Below are positions 26,307 through 35,859 of a DNA stretch of 64,000 bases, in pieces. This stretch comes from Actinomycetota bacterium (lineage in GTDB: Bacteria; Actinomycetota; Actinomycetes; Mycobacteriales; Mycobacteriaceae), in contig JAFDWN010000012.1 of NCBI GenBank assembly GCA_018268465.1, forward strand, positions 32,949 through 96,948, read 5' to 3'. The position numbers and the translations under genes were made by a program. The notes under the pieces were generated by a model that was not told where the DNA came from, did no database searches, and saw only the letters and a program-made list of their open reading frames with translations. Each line of letters opens with the position of its first letter. Position 1 is the stretch's first letter.

Positions 26307-27785
26307 TCACAGCACCGACAGGTTGCCGGTGGCCAGGAGCGCGACGGCGGCCGCCGAGGCCAACGCCACCGCGCCGACGATCGCCCACTCGGGTTTGGTG
26401 AACACCGGGAGTTGGTTTTCCCGGCGGGCCCACACGTACAGGCCGGTGCCGGCGAGATAGAACAGCGCCGCGATGAGCAGGTACTGCAACCCGCCCGCGT
26501 AGACCAGCCAGACCGCGTAGGCCAGTGCGACCGACCCGACGACCAGGTCGCGGACCCGGCCGCCGCCGGACTCGTAGGTCTCGCCGCGCACCGCCAGCAG
26601 CACCTGGTAGGCCGCCGACCACAGGTACGGCAGCAGGATCAGCGACGTCGCCAGGTACACCAGGTTCGTGTAGGTGCTGGCATTGGCCAGCGTCCACAGC
26701 AGCAGCGCCTGGACACACAGGTTGGTCAGCCACAGCGCGTTCGCCGGTGCGCCGTGGGAGTTTTCGCGGGCCAGCGCCGTGGGCATGACGTGCTCCAGCG
26801 CGGGTAGGCGCAGGATCTCCACGCAGAGCATCACCCAGGCGATCAGCGCACCGAGCAGTGAGATGATCAGCCCGCCGGAGATGAACGCCGCACCCCAGCT
26901 GCCGACCTCGTGCTCGAGGAGGCCTGCCATGGACGGGTCGGGTAGCCCGGCCAGATCCGCTTGGGCCATCAGGCCGTACGACAGCAGGTTCACCAGCAGC
27001 AGCAGCGCCAGCACCCCGGCGAAGCCGATCACCGTGGCCCGCCCGACGTCGCGGCGGCTGGCCGCGCGCTGGGAATAGACTGCCGCGCCCTCGATCCCGA
27101 TGAACACCCAGACCGTCACCAACATCATGTTCTTGACCTGGGACAGCGTGTCGCCGAGCGGGGCGCCGTCGACAAGGGTGGTCGTGCTCCAGAAGTCCGC
27201 GGTGAACAGCCCGGCCTTGAATCCCACCGCGGCGATGGCGATGAACGTCAGGATGGGCACCACTTTGGCGACGGTGACCACGACGTTGACGAACGCCGCG
27301 GTCTGGATGCCGCGCAGGGTCATCGCGTGCACGGTCCACAGCAGTATCGACGCGCCGGCGATCGCGGGAACCGTTGCGCCACCCTCGAATCCGGGGAAGA
27401 AGTAACCCAGTGTGGCGAACAACAGCACGAGGTAGGCGACGTTGCCCACCCAGGCCGACATCCAGTAGCCGAACGCCGACGTGAAGCCGATGTAGTTCCC
27501 GAAACCCGCTCGGGCGTAGCCGTAGACACCGCCGTCGACGTCCGGCTTGCGCGAGGCCAGGGTCTGGAACACGAACGCCAGGGTCAACATGCCGACACCG
27601 GTGACCAGCCAGCCGATCAGCAGCGGTCCCGGCGCGGCACTGCCCGCCATCTGGGACGGCAGCGCGAAGATGCCGCTGCCGATCATGGAGCCGACGACGA
27701 TCGCGGTCAGAGCGGCGAGACCCAATCCGGGGGTGACGCGCTGCCGGCGTGCCTGAGTGGGCTTCGGAATGACGGAATGTGGCAT
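26307..27785 (-). CDS. arcD: APC-family arginine/ornithine antiporter
   Basis: A 492-aa integral membrane protein with about 12 hydrophobic segments and the amino-acid antiporter signature [16 protein letters not shown] near residue 35-50. Position at the head of arcA-arcB-arcC identifies it as the arginine/ornithine exchanger that feeds the pathway without energy cost. ATG 27785 is preceded by GGGAGG. A DosR-like box lies 85 bp upstream. Confidence 0.9.
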   Translation of the reverse strand: MPHSVIPKPTQARRQRVTPGLGLAALTAIVVGSMIGSGIFALPSQMAGSAAPGPLLIGWLVTGVGMLTLAFVFQTLASRKPDVDGGVYGYARAGFGNYIGFTSAFGYWMSAWVGNVAYLVLLFATLGYFFPGFEGGATVPAIAGASILLWTVHAMTLRGIQTAAFVNVVVTVAKVVPILTFIAIAAVGFKAGLFTADFWSTTTLVDGAPLGDTLSQVKNMMLVTVWVFIGIEGAAVYSQRAASRRDVGRATVIGFAGVLALLLLVNLLSYGLMAQADLAGLPDPSMAGLLEHEVGSWGAAFISGGLIISLLGALIAWVMLCVEILRLPALEHVMPTALARENSHGAPANALWLTNLCVQALLLWTLANASTYTNLVYLATSLILLPYLWSAAYQVLLAVRGETYESGGGRVRDLVVGSVALAYAVWLVYAGGLQYLLIAALFYLAGTGLYVWARRENQLPVFTKPEWAIVGAVALASAAAVALLATGNLSVL

Positions 27786-27869
27786 CGTTGCCTCCCAACG
27801 TCGGTGCGTGACGGCGGACACACCGTCCTGCGCGTCATGACGGTAGGTGTGACGGCGGTCTCACCCGCA

Positions 27870-27883
27870 GAGGCTTTGGTCCC
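27870..27883 (-). promoter_or_regulatory. DosR-like box upstream of the arc operon
   Basis: GAGGCTTTGGTCCC matches the DosR core GGGACTWWAGTCCC at 11 of 14 positions, is nearly identical to the box at 21447 (CTTTGGTCCC shared) and lies 85 bp upstream of the arcD ATG, the same spacing as at the other two promoters. It is the only such site I see in the 218-bp gap before the GAF-ANTAR gene. Confidence 0.5.
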
Positions 27884-28003
27884 ACATCGACGGCTGCAGG
27901 TCCCTACCCGCCGCGCGACCGGAAACTCGGCAGCGGCTCCGATCGAGGGCGAGCAGCCCGCGGACCTGTCGGGCTGGGACGCAACGGCTTCGGTGGACCG
28001 GAG

Positions 28004-28711
28004 TTATCCGGTGGCCGACTGCGCCTGGGCGATCAGGTCGGTCGCGATGTGGAACAGGGGCACGTTCGAATCCTGGGAGAGCTTGCGCAGCAGGGCGAAC
28101 GCCTGGACCGCGTCGACCCCGTAACGTTCCATGATCATGCCCTTGGCCTGGCCGATGGTGTCGCGACTGGACAGGGCCTGACGGAACTGCTCGTCGCGGC
28201 GCGCGGAGTTCCACGCGACCGACGAGTGACTGGCGAAGATCAGGCCGATCTCGCGTGTCTGCGGCCCGAACGCGTGCGGTGTCTCGGCATAGACGTTCAG
28301 GGCGCCCATCGTCTCGCCGGCGATGAACAGCTGAAACGCCATGATGGTGCGAATCGGGGTCTGCTCCAAGACGTCCCGGCGATACAGCGGGAACCGTTCG
28401 TCGGTCTCCAGGTCCGCGACGTGGATCGTCATCTCCTCCCACGCCGCCGTCAGACAGGGGCCTTCCCGGTGCCGCTGCTGGATCTCGTCGAGGAGTACCG
28501 GCCACTTGTGACTGGCGGCGGGGGTGTCGATCTGCTTGGCGTTGCGGGTCACGGTGACGCCCGCGTACTGCGCGCCGGGAATCTCCACCGCGGCGTGTTC
28601 GACCAGTTCGGCGATGACCGTGTCGGCATCCGCGTCGGGCCTGCTGTGCAACTCGTGCACAATCTCCGCGATGCGCAGATGGGTGGATTCCACCCCGGCA
28701 GGATCGTTCAC
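28004..28711 (-). CDS. GAF-ANTAR domain regulator
   Basis: A 235-aa protein: a GAF sensor domain (about residues 30-165, with AGVTVTRNAKQIDTPAAS and MGALNVYAE) and a C-terminal ANTAR RNA-binding domain (ALSSRDTIGQAKGMIMERYG, then AFALLRKLSQDSNVPLFHIA). ANTAR proteins bind paired hairpins in nascent mRNA and prevent termination. GTG 28711 is the likely start. It lies on the same strand upstream of arcD, separated by 218 bp. Ligand and target are not known. Confidence 0.87.
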   Translation of the reverse strand: MNDPAGVESTHLRIAEIVHELHSRPDADADTVIAELVEHAAVEIPGAQYAGVTVTRNAKQIDTPAASHKWPVLLDEIQQRHREGPCLTAAWEEMTIHVADLETDERFPLYRRDVLEQTPIRTIMAFQLFIAGETMGALNVYAETPHAFGPQTREIGLIFASHSSVAWNSARRDEQFRQALSSRDTIGQAKGMIMERYGVDAVQAFALLRKLSQDSNVPLFHIATDLIAQAQSATG

Positions 28712-28779
28712 CGGCTCATCCGATCGTCGTGCTCGGCTAGGTTGCTTAAATCTACGCGCTGCGCAGAGCGGAGGTACCG

Positions 28780-29895
28780 GTGGCGAACGCGGCAGAGCAT
28801 CCACGTCGGGCGCGACACGGCGCCTTCACCCGCAGCGCGACCGGGCCCAGCGCCGCCGAAGCGTTCGTCCTCATCGCGATCGCGACCATCCTGCTCACCC
28901 GCGGCTATCTGGCATTGACCGGATATCCGCAGGTCGGCGGGGGCAACCTGCATATCGCCCACGCGCTGTGGGGTGGAGCGCTGATGATGCTGGCACTGCT
29001 CATCGGCTGGTTGGTGCTGGGTCTGGGTGCGCGCATCGTCGCCGTGGTGGTTGGCGGAGTCGGATTCGGGCTGTTTCTCGACGAGGTCGGCAAGTTCGTC
29101 ACCAAGGACAACGACTACTTCTACGGTCCGGCCGCCGAGATCATGTACATCCTCGTCGTGATCATCCTGGTCGGCGCGCGGGTGGTCCGCGACTTCCGCC
29201 CGCTCAGCCCGCAGGAATGCCTGGCGTCGGCGGCCGCGATCGCCGCCGACGGGGTGGCCCGCGGACTCGCGCAGCGCCGCCGGGACCTCGGGCTGGCGCT
29301 CGTCGAACGCGCCAGGGCCGGCGGCGCCGACCGCGCCGACGTGGGGCACGTCCGGGCCCTGGTCCTGGCCGCGGATCACGCGCCCGACCGGCTCTACCGG
29401 CTGCAGCAGCAGGCGTCGCGGCTGGTCCCGGGGTTCTTCCGCAGCCCGCGCTGGATACCGGTGGTCGGCTGGCTGATGGTGGCCGGGTCGGTGGGCGGGT
29501 TGTTCTTCGGTGCGCTCGGCATCGCGCTCGGTGGCTACTTCTACCAGGACACCCACGTCCGATTCGAACTGGACGGGGCGAGTCCGGCGTCGGTGATCCT
29601 GCTGGTGAGCGCTGCCCTGACCTCCGGCTTCGCGGTGCCCGCGATGATCGCGCGGCGGCGCGTCGACAGCGTGTGGCCGTTGCGCTGGCTGCGCAACGCC
29701 GCGCTGGTCTTCACCTTCCTCAACGCGTTGGTGGACTTCGCCACCCAAGGGTTCGCCGCGCTGATCAACCTGTCACTCGGCCTGTTCACCCTGGCGATCC
29801 TGTCCTACCACCTCGGGCTGGCGGTGCAGGCCGAGGCCGGCCGGAGTCTGGACGGAACACAGGAGCACCCCCAACCGGTCACGGAAGCCTCGTAG
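28780..29895 (+). CDS. Membrane protein of unknown function
   Basis: A 371-aa protein with three N-terminal hydrophobic segments (AFVLIAIATILLT, ALMMLALLIGWLVLGLG, IVAVVVGGVGFGLFLDEVGKFVT), another near ILVVIILVGARVV, a central cytosolic helical stretch rich in Arg/Ala (RGLAQRRRDLGLALVERARA), and three or four further segments to the C-terminus. GTG 28780 has a good GGAGG 6 nt upstream. No family name recognised; the FLDEVGKFV segment with charged residues inside the membrane region is notable. Confidence 0.78.
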   Translation: MANAAEHPRRARHGAFTRSATGPSAAEAFVLIAIATILLTRGYLALTGYPQVGGGNLHIAHALWGGALMMLALLIGWLVLGLGARIVAVVVGGVGFGLFLDEVGKFVTKDNDYFYGPAAEIMYILVVIILVGARVVRDFRPLSPQECLASAAAIAADGVARGLAQRRRDLGLALVERARAGGADRADVGHVRALVLAADHAPDRLYRLQQQASRLVPGFFRSPRWIPVVGWLMVAGSVGGLFFGALGIALGGYFYQDTHVRFELDGASPASVILLVSAALTSGFAVPAMIARRRVDSVWPLRWLRNAALVFTFLNALVDFATQGFAALINLSLGLFTLAILSYHLGLAVQAEAGRSLDGTQEHPQPVTEAS

Positions 29896-30781
29896 CCGGT
29901 ACCTCGTCGTGGCCGGCGAGGAATTCGCGCAGGGTGGCGAACCCGCCGTGACGCCAGGCCGCGATCGCCCAGACCGCCACGATGATCGGTATCGGCCCGA
30001 ACGCCGCCCACCAGCGTGCGTCCGGCGGGATCAGCCCGGCGATCAGCTGCGCCCGCGGCACCCCGTCCACGTTCGCGGGCAGCCACTCGTGCAGCAGGAT
30101 GGCCAGCATCCTGGTGATCTCGAAGGGCCCGATGGTCGTCGCCACAGCCCAGCTCAGGCAGGCGATGAGCAGCGCCCACGGCCACGCCAGCATCAGCGAC
30201 TGGTCGTCCACGATGTCGGCGGCCGACCGGATCGACTCCGCGACGAACGCGAACCCGAGGGCCACCAGCAGCACCCCGACCTGCGCCGCGAGCAGGTCCT
30301 CGATCACCGAGTTGGCTTCCTCGTCGCCGTAGCGGGTGGGCAGCCCGATCGCCAGTGACAGCAGACCGGCCACCAGCGCCAGCAGGGTGATATGCGAGGT
30401 GGCGTCGCTGACGCGGCGGAAGGAATCGGTCAGGATGCGCACCACCAGTTGCGACGACGCCGCCGGGCCGGTGCGGTAGAGCACCATCACCACCAGCCCG
30501 GAGAACACGATCGCGGTCAGCCACGCCACCACCGCCGTGCACACGATGGCCAGCGCGAGCGACCCGATGAGCGGCACCAGCACGGCGTCGGTGTCACCAC
30601 CGGTGCGCACCACCAGCAACGGCACCAGACCGACGGCCAGCACACCGGCCGCCCGGACCGCCAGCGGAAACGTGAAGGCGGTGATATCGCCCGCGTCGAA
30701 GTCGGGATCGCGCCGACGGATCGCGCCGATCTCGGCGCCGAGCACCGAGCGGGCGCGGCGGAGCGACATTCTGCCTGGCAC
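29879..30781 (-). CDS. Predicted integral membrane protein
   Basis: A 300-aa protein with a short basic N-terminus (RRARSVLGAEIGAIRRRDPD) and about seven hydrophobic segments. It overlaps the convergent 28780-29895 gene by 17 bp. The start may be ATG 30769. I do not recognise a family; the even spacing of helices and small loops suggests a transport or sensory membrane protein. Confidence 0.7.
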   Translation of the reverse strand: MPGRMSLRRARSVLGAEIGAIRRRDPDFDAGDITAFTFPLAVRAAGVLAVGLVPLLVVRTGGDTDAVLVPLIGSLALAIVCTAVVAWLTAIVFSGLVVMVLYRTGPAASSQLVVRILTDSFRRVSDATSHITLLALVAGLLSLAIGLPTRYGDEEANSVIEDLLAAQVGVLLVALGFAFVAESIRSAADIVDDQSLMLAWPWALLIACLSWAVATTIGPFEITRMLAILLHEWLPANVDGVPRAQLIAGLIPPDARWWAAFGPIPIIVAVWAIAAWRHGGFATLREFLAGHDEVPATRLP

Positions 30782-30811
30782 AGCCCGAATCCTAGGGAGC
30801 CGCCGCGCCGA

Positions 30812-31309
30812 CTACAGGGACCTCACGTATCGGCGGGTCATGGCGTGCTGCGCCAGCCTCGTGACCGGCGCGAGCAGTCTGCTCCACCAGGCCGCATGCC
30901 GGGAGAACGCGCTCACCTGCGCGAACACCTCGTCGGTGGCCGGGTCGTAACGCACCGCGAACAACTCCTCGCCCGTTTCGCCGTGGCCGGGCAAGGTGCC
31001 GTAGGCGAAACCCCGCCGGTCGGGCTCGTCGAGGACGTAGACCACCCGGCACGGCACCCGGATCGGACCGAGGCCGACGATCACGTGGGCGCCGGGATGG
31101 GCGATCTCGCTGCTCGCCTCGACCCGCAGGCCCGCGCCGCGCAACATGCCCCACCGCAGCACCGCCGCCGAGGCCTCCTCGAAACGGCGCCGGCCGGTTC
31201 CGATCACCGCCGACGCCCGCACGTGGTGATAGCCGGCGGGCAGCGGTCCCGCGGTGGCGCCGACCTCGGGGTAGGTCAGCCGAAGCGACGTCAAGTCCTC
31301 GATCCTCAC
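30812..31309 (-). CDS. DUF1990 family protein
   Basis: A 165-aa protein beginning with GTG 31309. The body (LTYPEVGATAGPLPAGYHHVR, FEEASAAVLRWGMLRGAGLRV, FAYGTLPGHGETGEELFAVRYD) fits the DUF1990 family. It is cytosolic, with no signal peptide. Function unknown. Same strand as the preceding membrane gene with 30 bp between. Confidence 0.82.
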   Translation of the reverse strand: MRIEDLTSLRLTYPEVGATAGPLPAGYHHVRASAVIGTGRRRFEEASAAVLRWGMLRGAGLRVEASSEIAHPGAHVIVGLGPIRVPCRVVYVLDEPDRRGFAYGTLPGHGETGEELFAVRYDPATDEVFAQVSAFSRHAAWWSRLLAPVTRLAQHAMTRRYVRSL

Positions 31310-31397
31310 CCCGCAACGATGACATCGGCCCCCGCGGATGTGTACAGGTCGGGGGTTCGGCGGTGCCTAATGGCGCGGGCGGCCATACGGTGGGCAG

Positions 31398-32024
31398 GTG
31401 GCCACCCCCTCCACCGACGCCCATGCCGGCGGCGGTTTCAACCCGCCGGTTCCCACCACCCGCGGGGGACCGGACTACGGGCGGTTCGTCGCGGCGGTGC
31501 GCACCCTGCAGGACCATGCCCGCGCGGCCGACGCGCCCGACGAGGTGATCAGCCGGGCCGCGGATCTGATCGAGGCCGCCTCGGAACTGCTGGCCCCGTA
31601 CGAGGCGGACGAATGGAACTCACCGTCGGGCCGCCGCTTCGACCTGCCCAACCGCGGCAACATCCTGCAGGTGCCCATGCGCGTGCGGGCCACCGAAGAC
31701 GGCCGCGTCGCGGGCAGCGCCGAGTTCCGGCGCTATCACCTGGGCCGCAACGGCGCCGCGCACGGCGGTGCGGTGGCCCTGCTGTTCGATTCCGTCCTGG
31801 GCTACACGGTCTTCACCCTGACCCGCGCCAAATCCCAGCGCACCGCCTACTTGCATGTCGACTACCGCGCCGTCGCCCCAGTCCAAAAGCGATTGCGCGT
31901 CGAGGCGGCCGTTGACCGCGTCGAGGGTCGCAAGATCTTCGTCACCGGCCGCCTTCTCGACGCCGACACCGTGCTGGCCGAGGCGCACGCCTTGTTCGTC
32001 ACCCTGCGCCAGGGGCAGCCGTGA
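31398..32024 (+). CDS. PaaI-family hotdog thioesterase
   Basis: A 208-aa acyl-CoA thioesterase of the hotdog fold. The signature is GRNGAAHGGAVALLFDSVLG with the HGG-x3-LFD core, and the following RTAYLHVDYRAVAPVQKRL strand. N-terminal 50 residues are extra and helical. GTG 31398 start. Its stop overlaps the next gene's GTG by 4 bp. Confidence 0.87.
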   Translation: MATPSTDAHAGGGFNPPVPTTRGGPDYGRFVAAVRTLQDHARAADAPDEVISRAADLIEAASELLAPYEADEWNSPSGRRFDLPNRGNILQVPMRVRATEDGRVAGSAEFRRYHLGRNGAAHGGAVALLFDSVLGYTVFTLTRAKSQRTAYLHVDYRAVAPVQKRLRVEAAVDRVEGRKIFVTGRLLDADTVLAEAHALFVTLRQGQP

Positions 32025-32440
32025 TCGGTTCGGGACTCAAACGCGCCTGGGCGCGGTGGCGCGACCGCGTCCGGGACCGCCCACTGGTCGACTTCGGGTA
32101 CCGCATCGCGGTCGGCGTCGTGGGCCTGGTGGTGCTGGCGGTGGGGATCGTCGCGATCCCGTACCCGGGACCCGGCTGGGCGATCGTGTTCCTCGGCCTG
32201 GCGATCCTGGCCACCGAGTTCGCCTTCGCGCAGCGGGCGCTCACCTACGTCAGGGCCCGCTACGACGCGGTGATGGCGTGGTTCGGCCGCCAGCACATCG
32301 CGGTCAAAGGGGTCAGCGCCGTGTTCACCGCCGCGGTCGTGGTCGCCACGCTGTGGCTGTTCGGCGCACTGAGCTTCGGAGCCGACCTCGCCGGCATCGA
32401 ATGGGGCTGGTTGCAGAGCCCCATCGGTATAGGGGCGTGA
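32021..32440 (+). CDS. TIGR02611-type small membrane protein
   Basis: A 139-aa protein with three hydrophobic segments and the family motif PYPGPGWAIVFLGLAILATEF. The start is GTG 32021, overlapping the thioesterase stop (GTGA), so translation is coupled. This family is widespread in actinobacteria and has no assigned function. Located directly before thrS. Confidence 0.87.
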   Translation: MIGSGLKRAWARWRDRVRDRPLVDFGYRIAVGVVGLVVLAVGIVAIPYPGPGWAIVFLGLAILATEFAFAQRALTYVRARYDAVMAWFGRQHIAVKGVSAVFTAAVVVATLWLFGALSFGADLAGIEWGWLQSPIGIGA

Positions 32441-32501
32441 CGACCCGCACCGATAGCATGGTCGCGTTCTCACCCTTGCCGACCACCATGGAGAGTCACC
32501 G

Positions 32502-34556
32502 ATGAGCGCCGCCGCCAGCCCCGCCCCAGCAGCCCCTATCCGGGTCGCTGCCGGGACCACCGCCGGCGCGGCGGTGCGAGAAGCGGGCCTTCCCAACCGC
32601 GGGGCGCCCGACGCCGTCGTGGTCGTGCGTGACGCCGCCGGCAGGTTGCGGGACCTGTCGTGGACGCCCGACACCGACGTCGAGGTGACGCCGGTGGCCG
32701 CCGACACCGACGACGGCCGCAGCGTGATCCGCCACTCGGCGGCCCATGTGCTCGCCCAGGCGGTGCAGGAGCTGTTCCCCGCCGCCAAACTGGGCATCGG
32801 GCCGCCCATCACCGACGGTTTCTACTACGACTTCGACGTGCCGGAAGCGTTCACCCCCGACGATCTGGCTGCGCTGGAGAAGCGGATGCGCCAGATCGTC
32901 AAGGAGGGCCAGCTGTTCTCCCGGCGGGTATACGAATCCAAGGAGCAGGCCCGCGACGACCTCGCCGGCGAGCCCTACAAACTGGAACTCGTCGACGACA
33001 AATCCGGCGACCCCGAGGTGATGGAAGTCGGCGGTGACGAGCTGACCGCCTACGACAATCTCAATCCCCGCACCCGCGAACGGATTTGGGGAGACCTCTG
33101 CCGCGGTCCGCACATCCCGACCACGCGCTACATTCCCGCGTTCACGCTCACGCGCAGTTCGGCGGCATACTGGCGCGGCGACCAGAACAACGCCAGTATG
33201 CAGCGCATCTACGGCACCGCCTGGGAGTCCCAGGAGGCGCTGGACCGCCACCTCGAACTCATCGAGGAGGCGCAGCGCCGCGATCACCGCAAGCTCGGCG
33301 TGGAGCTGGACCTGTTCAGCTTCCCCGACGAACTCGGGTCGGGACTGCCCGTCTTCCACCCCAAGGGCGGCATCATCCGCAAGGAACTCGAGGACTACTC
33401 GCGGCGCAAACACGAGCAGGCGGGCTACCAGTTCGTCAACACCCCGCACATCACCAAGGAACACCTCTACGTCACCTCGGGACATCTGGAGTGGTATGCC
33501 GACGGGATGTTCCCGCCGATGCACATCGACGCCGAGTACGACGATGACGGAGCGTTGCGCAAACCAGGCCAGAATTACTACCTCAAGCCGATGAACTGCC
33601 CCATGCACCATCTGATCTACCGGTCGCGGGGCCGGTCCTACCGCGAACTGCCGCTGCGGCTGTTCGAATTCGGATCGGTGTACCGCTACGAGAAGTCCGG
33701 TGTGGTGCACGGGCTCACCCGGGTGCGCGGGATGACGCAGGACGACGCGCACATCTACACCACCCGCGAGCAGATGCGCGACGAGCTGACGTCGCTGCTG
33801 CAGTTCGTGCTCGACCTGCTCTCCGATTACGGTCTCGACGACTTCTACCTGGAGCTCTCGACCAAGGACCCGGATAAGTACGTCGGCTCCGACGAGGTGT
33901 GGGAGGAGGCCACCGAGACGCTGCGACAGGTCGCCGAGGCGTCCGGCCTGCACCTGGTTCCCGACCCGGGTGGCGCGGCGTTCTACGGCCCGAAGATCTC
34001 GGTGCAGGTCAAGGACGCGCTGGGCCGCAGCTGGCAGATGTCGACGATCCAGCTCGATTTCAACATGCCCGACCGTTTCGAACTGGAGTACACCGCCGCC
34101 GATGGCAGCAGGCAGCGCCCGGTGCTGATCCACCGCGCGCTGTTCGGGTCGATCGAACGGTTCTTCGGTGTGCTCACCGAGCACTACGCCGGCGCATTCC
34201 CGGCCTGGCTGGCGCCGGTGCAGGTGGTCGGCATCCCGGTCGCCGACGGGCATGTGGCGTATCTGGAAGAGGTTGCCGCGCAGCTCAAGTCGCGCGGGGT
34301 GCGGGTCGAGGTGGACGTCAGCGACGACCGGATGGCCAAGAAGATCGTCAACCACACCAACCAGAAGGTGCCGTTCATGCTGCTGGCCGGCGACAAGGAC
34401 GTCGAGGCGGGCGCGGTGAGTTTCCGCTTCGGCGACCGCACGCAGCTCAACGGAGTCCCTCGTGCCGACGCCGTCGAGGCCATCGTGAAGTGGCTCGCCG
34501 ATCGCGAAAACAGCGCTCCCACAGCGGAACTACTCAAGGTGGGCGCCGCGACGTGA
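32502..34556 (+). CDS. thrS: Threonyl-tRNA synthetase
   Basis: A 684-aa class II synthetase charging tRNA-Thr. A TGS-like N-terminal region, the editing domain ([16 protein letters not shown] with the HxxxH zinc-type motif), the catalytic core with class II motifs ([33 protein letters not shown]) and a C-terminal anticodon-binding domain ([15 protein letters not shown]) are in order. Length agrees with mycobacterial ThrS (Rv2614c, about 690). Its stop overlaps the HIT gene start. Confidence 0.96.
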   Translation: MSAAASPAPAAPIRVAAGTTAGAAVREAGLPNRGAPDAVVVVRDAAGRLRDLSWTPDTDVEVTPVAADTDDGRSVIRHSAAHVLAQAVQELFPAAKLGIGPPITDGFYYDFDVPEAFTPDDLAALEKRMRQIVKEGQLFSRRVYESKEQARDDLAGEPYKLELVDDKSGDPEVMEVGGDELTAYDNLNPRTRERIWGDLCRGPHIPTTRYIPAFTLTRSSAAYWRGDQNNASMQRIYGTAWESQEALDRHLELIEEAQRRDHRKLGVELDLFSFPDELGSGLPVFHPKGGIIRKELEDYSRRKHEQAGYQFVNTPHITKEHLYVTSGHLEWYADGMFPPMHIDAEYDDDGALRKPGQNYYLKPMNCPMHHLIYRSRGRSYRELPLRLFEFGSVYRYEKSGVVHGLTRVRGMTQDDAHIYTTREQMRDELTSLLQFVLDLLSDYGLDDFYLELSTKDPDKYVGSDEVWEEATETLRQVAEASGLHLVPDPGGAAFYGPKISVQVKDALGRSWQMSTIQLDFNMPDRFELEYTAADGSRQRPVLIHRALFGSIERFFGVLTEHYAGAFPAWLAPVQVVGIPVADGHVAYLEEVAAQLKSRGVRVEVDVSDDRMAKKIVNHTNQKVPFMLLAGDKDVEAGAVSFRFGDRTQLNGVPRADAVEAIVKWLADRENSAPTAELLKVGAAT

Positions 34557-35173
34557 CGGGTGACAAGCGGGCCGGTGCCGATGATTGCGACGATCGAATG
34601 ATGCGCGACATCGTCGACAACGGGGTCGGCGAACCCGATCACCTGCAGCGGCTGTGGACGCCGTATCGGATGAACTACATCGCCGAGGCCCCCACCCGGC
34701 ACACCGACGAGCCGAGGTCGCAGCCCTTCACCGACATCCCCACCCTGCCCGACGAGGACGGTCTGGTGGTGGCGCGCGGAGAGGCCGTGTACGCGGTGCT
34801 CAACCTCTACCCGTACAACCCCGGCCATCTGATGGTGGTGCCCTACCGGCGGGTGTCCGAACTCGAGGACCTCACCGACACCGAGAGTGCGGAGTTGATG
34901 GCGTTCACCCAGCAGGCGATCCGCGTCATCAAGGCGGTGTCGAACCCGATGGGTTTCAACGTCGGGCTCAACCTGGGCAAGGTGTCCGGCGGATCGCTGG
35001 CCGAGCATCTGCATATGCACGTCGTGCCGCGGTGGATCGGCGACGCCAACTTCATCACCATCATCGGCGGTTCCAAGATCATCCCGCAGTTGCTGCGCGA
35101 CACCCGCACGCTGCTGGCGACCGAATGGGCCGACCAGACGGGACCGGCGCCGCGACCGGGGGTGGGACGCTGA
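34553..35173 (+). CDS. HIT-family Ap4A phosphorylase (Rv2613c-like)
   Basis: A 206-aa HIT-domain protein with [10 protein letters not shown] (H-x-H-x-H-x-x) as the catalytic triad and [13 protein letters not shown] upstream. The M. tuberculosis orthologue (Rv2613c) is described as a diadenosine tetraphosphate phosphorylase, which would fit a role beside a synthetase that makes Ap4A. GTG 34553 overlaps the thrS stop (GTGA). Confidence 0.9.
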   Translation: MTGDKRAGADDCDDRMMRDIVDNGVGEPDHLQRLWTPYRMNYIAEAPTRHTDEPRSQPFTDIPTLPDEDGLVVARGEAVYAVLNLYPYNPGHLMVVPYRRVSELEDLTDTESAELMAFTQQAIRVIKAVSNPMGFNVGLNLGKVSGGSLAEHLHMHVVPRWIGDANFITIIGGSKIIPQLLRDTRTLLATEWADQTGPAPRPGVGR

Positions 35174-35859
35174 GCAACTTCTACCTGATGACCAGGGCGG
35201 CGTACACCAAGCTGTCCCGGCCGGTGGCACGGGCGGCGCTGCGCGCCGGGTTCACCCCGGACAGCATCACGATCCTGGGGACCGCGGGGTCGGTCCTTGC
35301 CGCGTTGACACTGTTCCCGACCGGGCTGTTGTTCGCCGGCTGGCTGGTCGTCGGATTCTTCGTCATCGCCGACATGCTCGACGGGGCGATGGCCCGGGAA
35401 CGCGGCGGCGGCACCCGGTTCGGTGCGGTGCTGGACGCCACGTGCGACCGCATCAGCGACGGTGCGGTGTTCTGCGGGCTGCTGTGGTGGGCGGCGTTCG
35501 GCCTGCGCAGCGCCTCGCTGGTGGTGGCGACGCTGATCTGCCTGGTCACCTCCCAGGTCATCTCCTACATCAAGGCCCGCGCGGAGGCCAGCGGCCTGCG
35601 TGCCGACGGTGGGCTGATCGAACGACCGGAGCGGCTGGTCATCGTGCTGGTCGGCGCCGGCATCTCCGATCTGCCGTTCTTCCCGCTGCCCGCGGCGCTG
35701 CACGTGGCGATGTGGGTCCTCGCGGTGGCCAGCGTCCTGACCCTTTTGCAGCGACTGCACGCGGTGCGGACGTCACCGGGCGCGATGGATCCGCTGCCGC
35801 CTGCGGGTGGGCAGGAAGGGCTGAGCCCACACGAGAAACCCGAGGCGAGCGGCTCGTGA
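35170..35859 (+). CDS. pgsA: Phosphatidylinositol(-phosphate) synthase
   Basis: A CDP-alcohol phosphotransferase that makes the PI lipid core of the mannosides. The signature DMLDGAMARERGGGTRFGAVLDATCDR is intact (D-x2-DG-x2-AR-x8-G-x3-D-x3-D) and six hydrophobic segments follow. Alignment with Rv2612c from memory puts residue 1 on CTG 35170 ([12 protein letters not shown] aligned to MSKLPFLSRAAF), which overlaps the HIT stop; ATG 35188 is the alternative standard start. About 229 aa from CTG. Confidence 0.9.
   Translation: MSNFYLMTRAAYTKLSRPVARAALRAGFTPDSITILGTAGSVLAALTLFPTGLLFAGWLVVGFFVIADMLDGAMARERGGGTRFGAVLDATCDRISDGAVFCGLLWWAAFGLRSASLVVATLICLVTSQVISYIKARAEASGLRADGGLIERPERLVIVLVGAGISDLPFFPLPAALHVAMWVLAVASVLTLLQRLHAVRTSPGAMDPLPPAGGQEGLSPHEKPEASGS

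Noticed and set aside
25018-27798. 926-codon frame covering arcA and arcD
   Set aside because: Only its C-terminal 422 codons are arcA; the rest is out of frame with the real arcD gene.
27891-27905. Second DosR half-site (GGTCCC) before arcD
   Set aside because: Only about 8 of 14 positions fit the core, not above background in such GC-rich DNA.
32441-32501. T-box or other leader riboswitch before thrS
   Set aside because: The gap is only 61 bp, too short for a T-box, and no specifier-like structure is seen.
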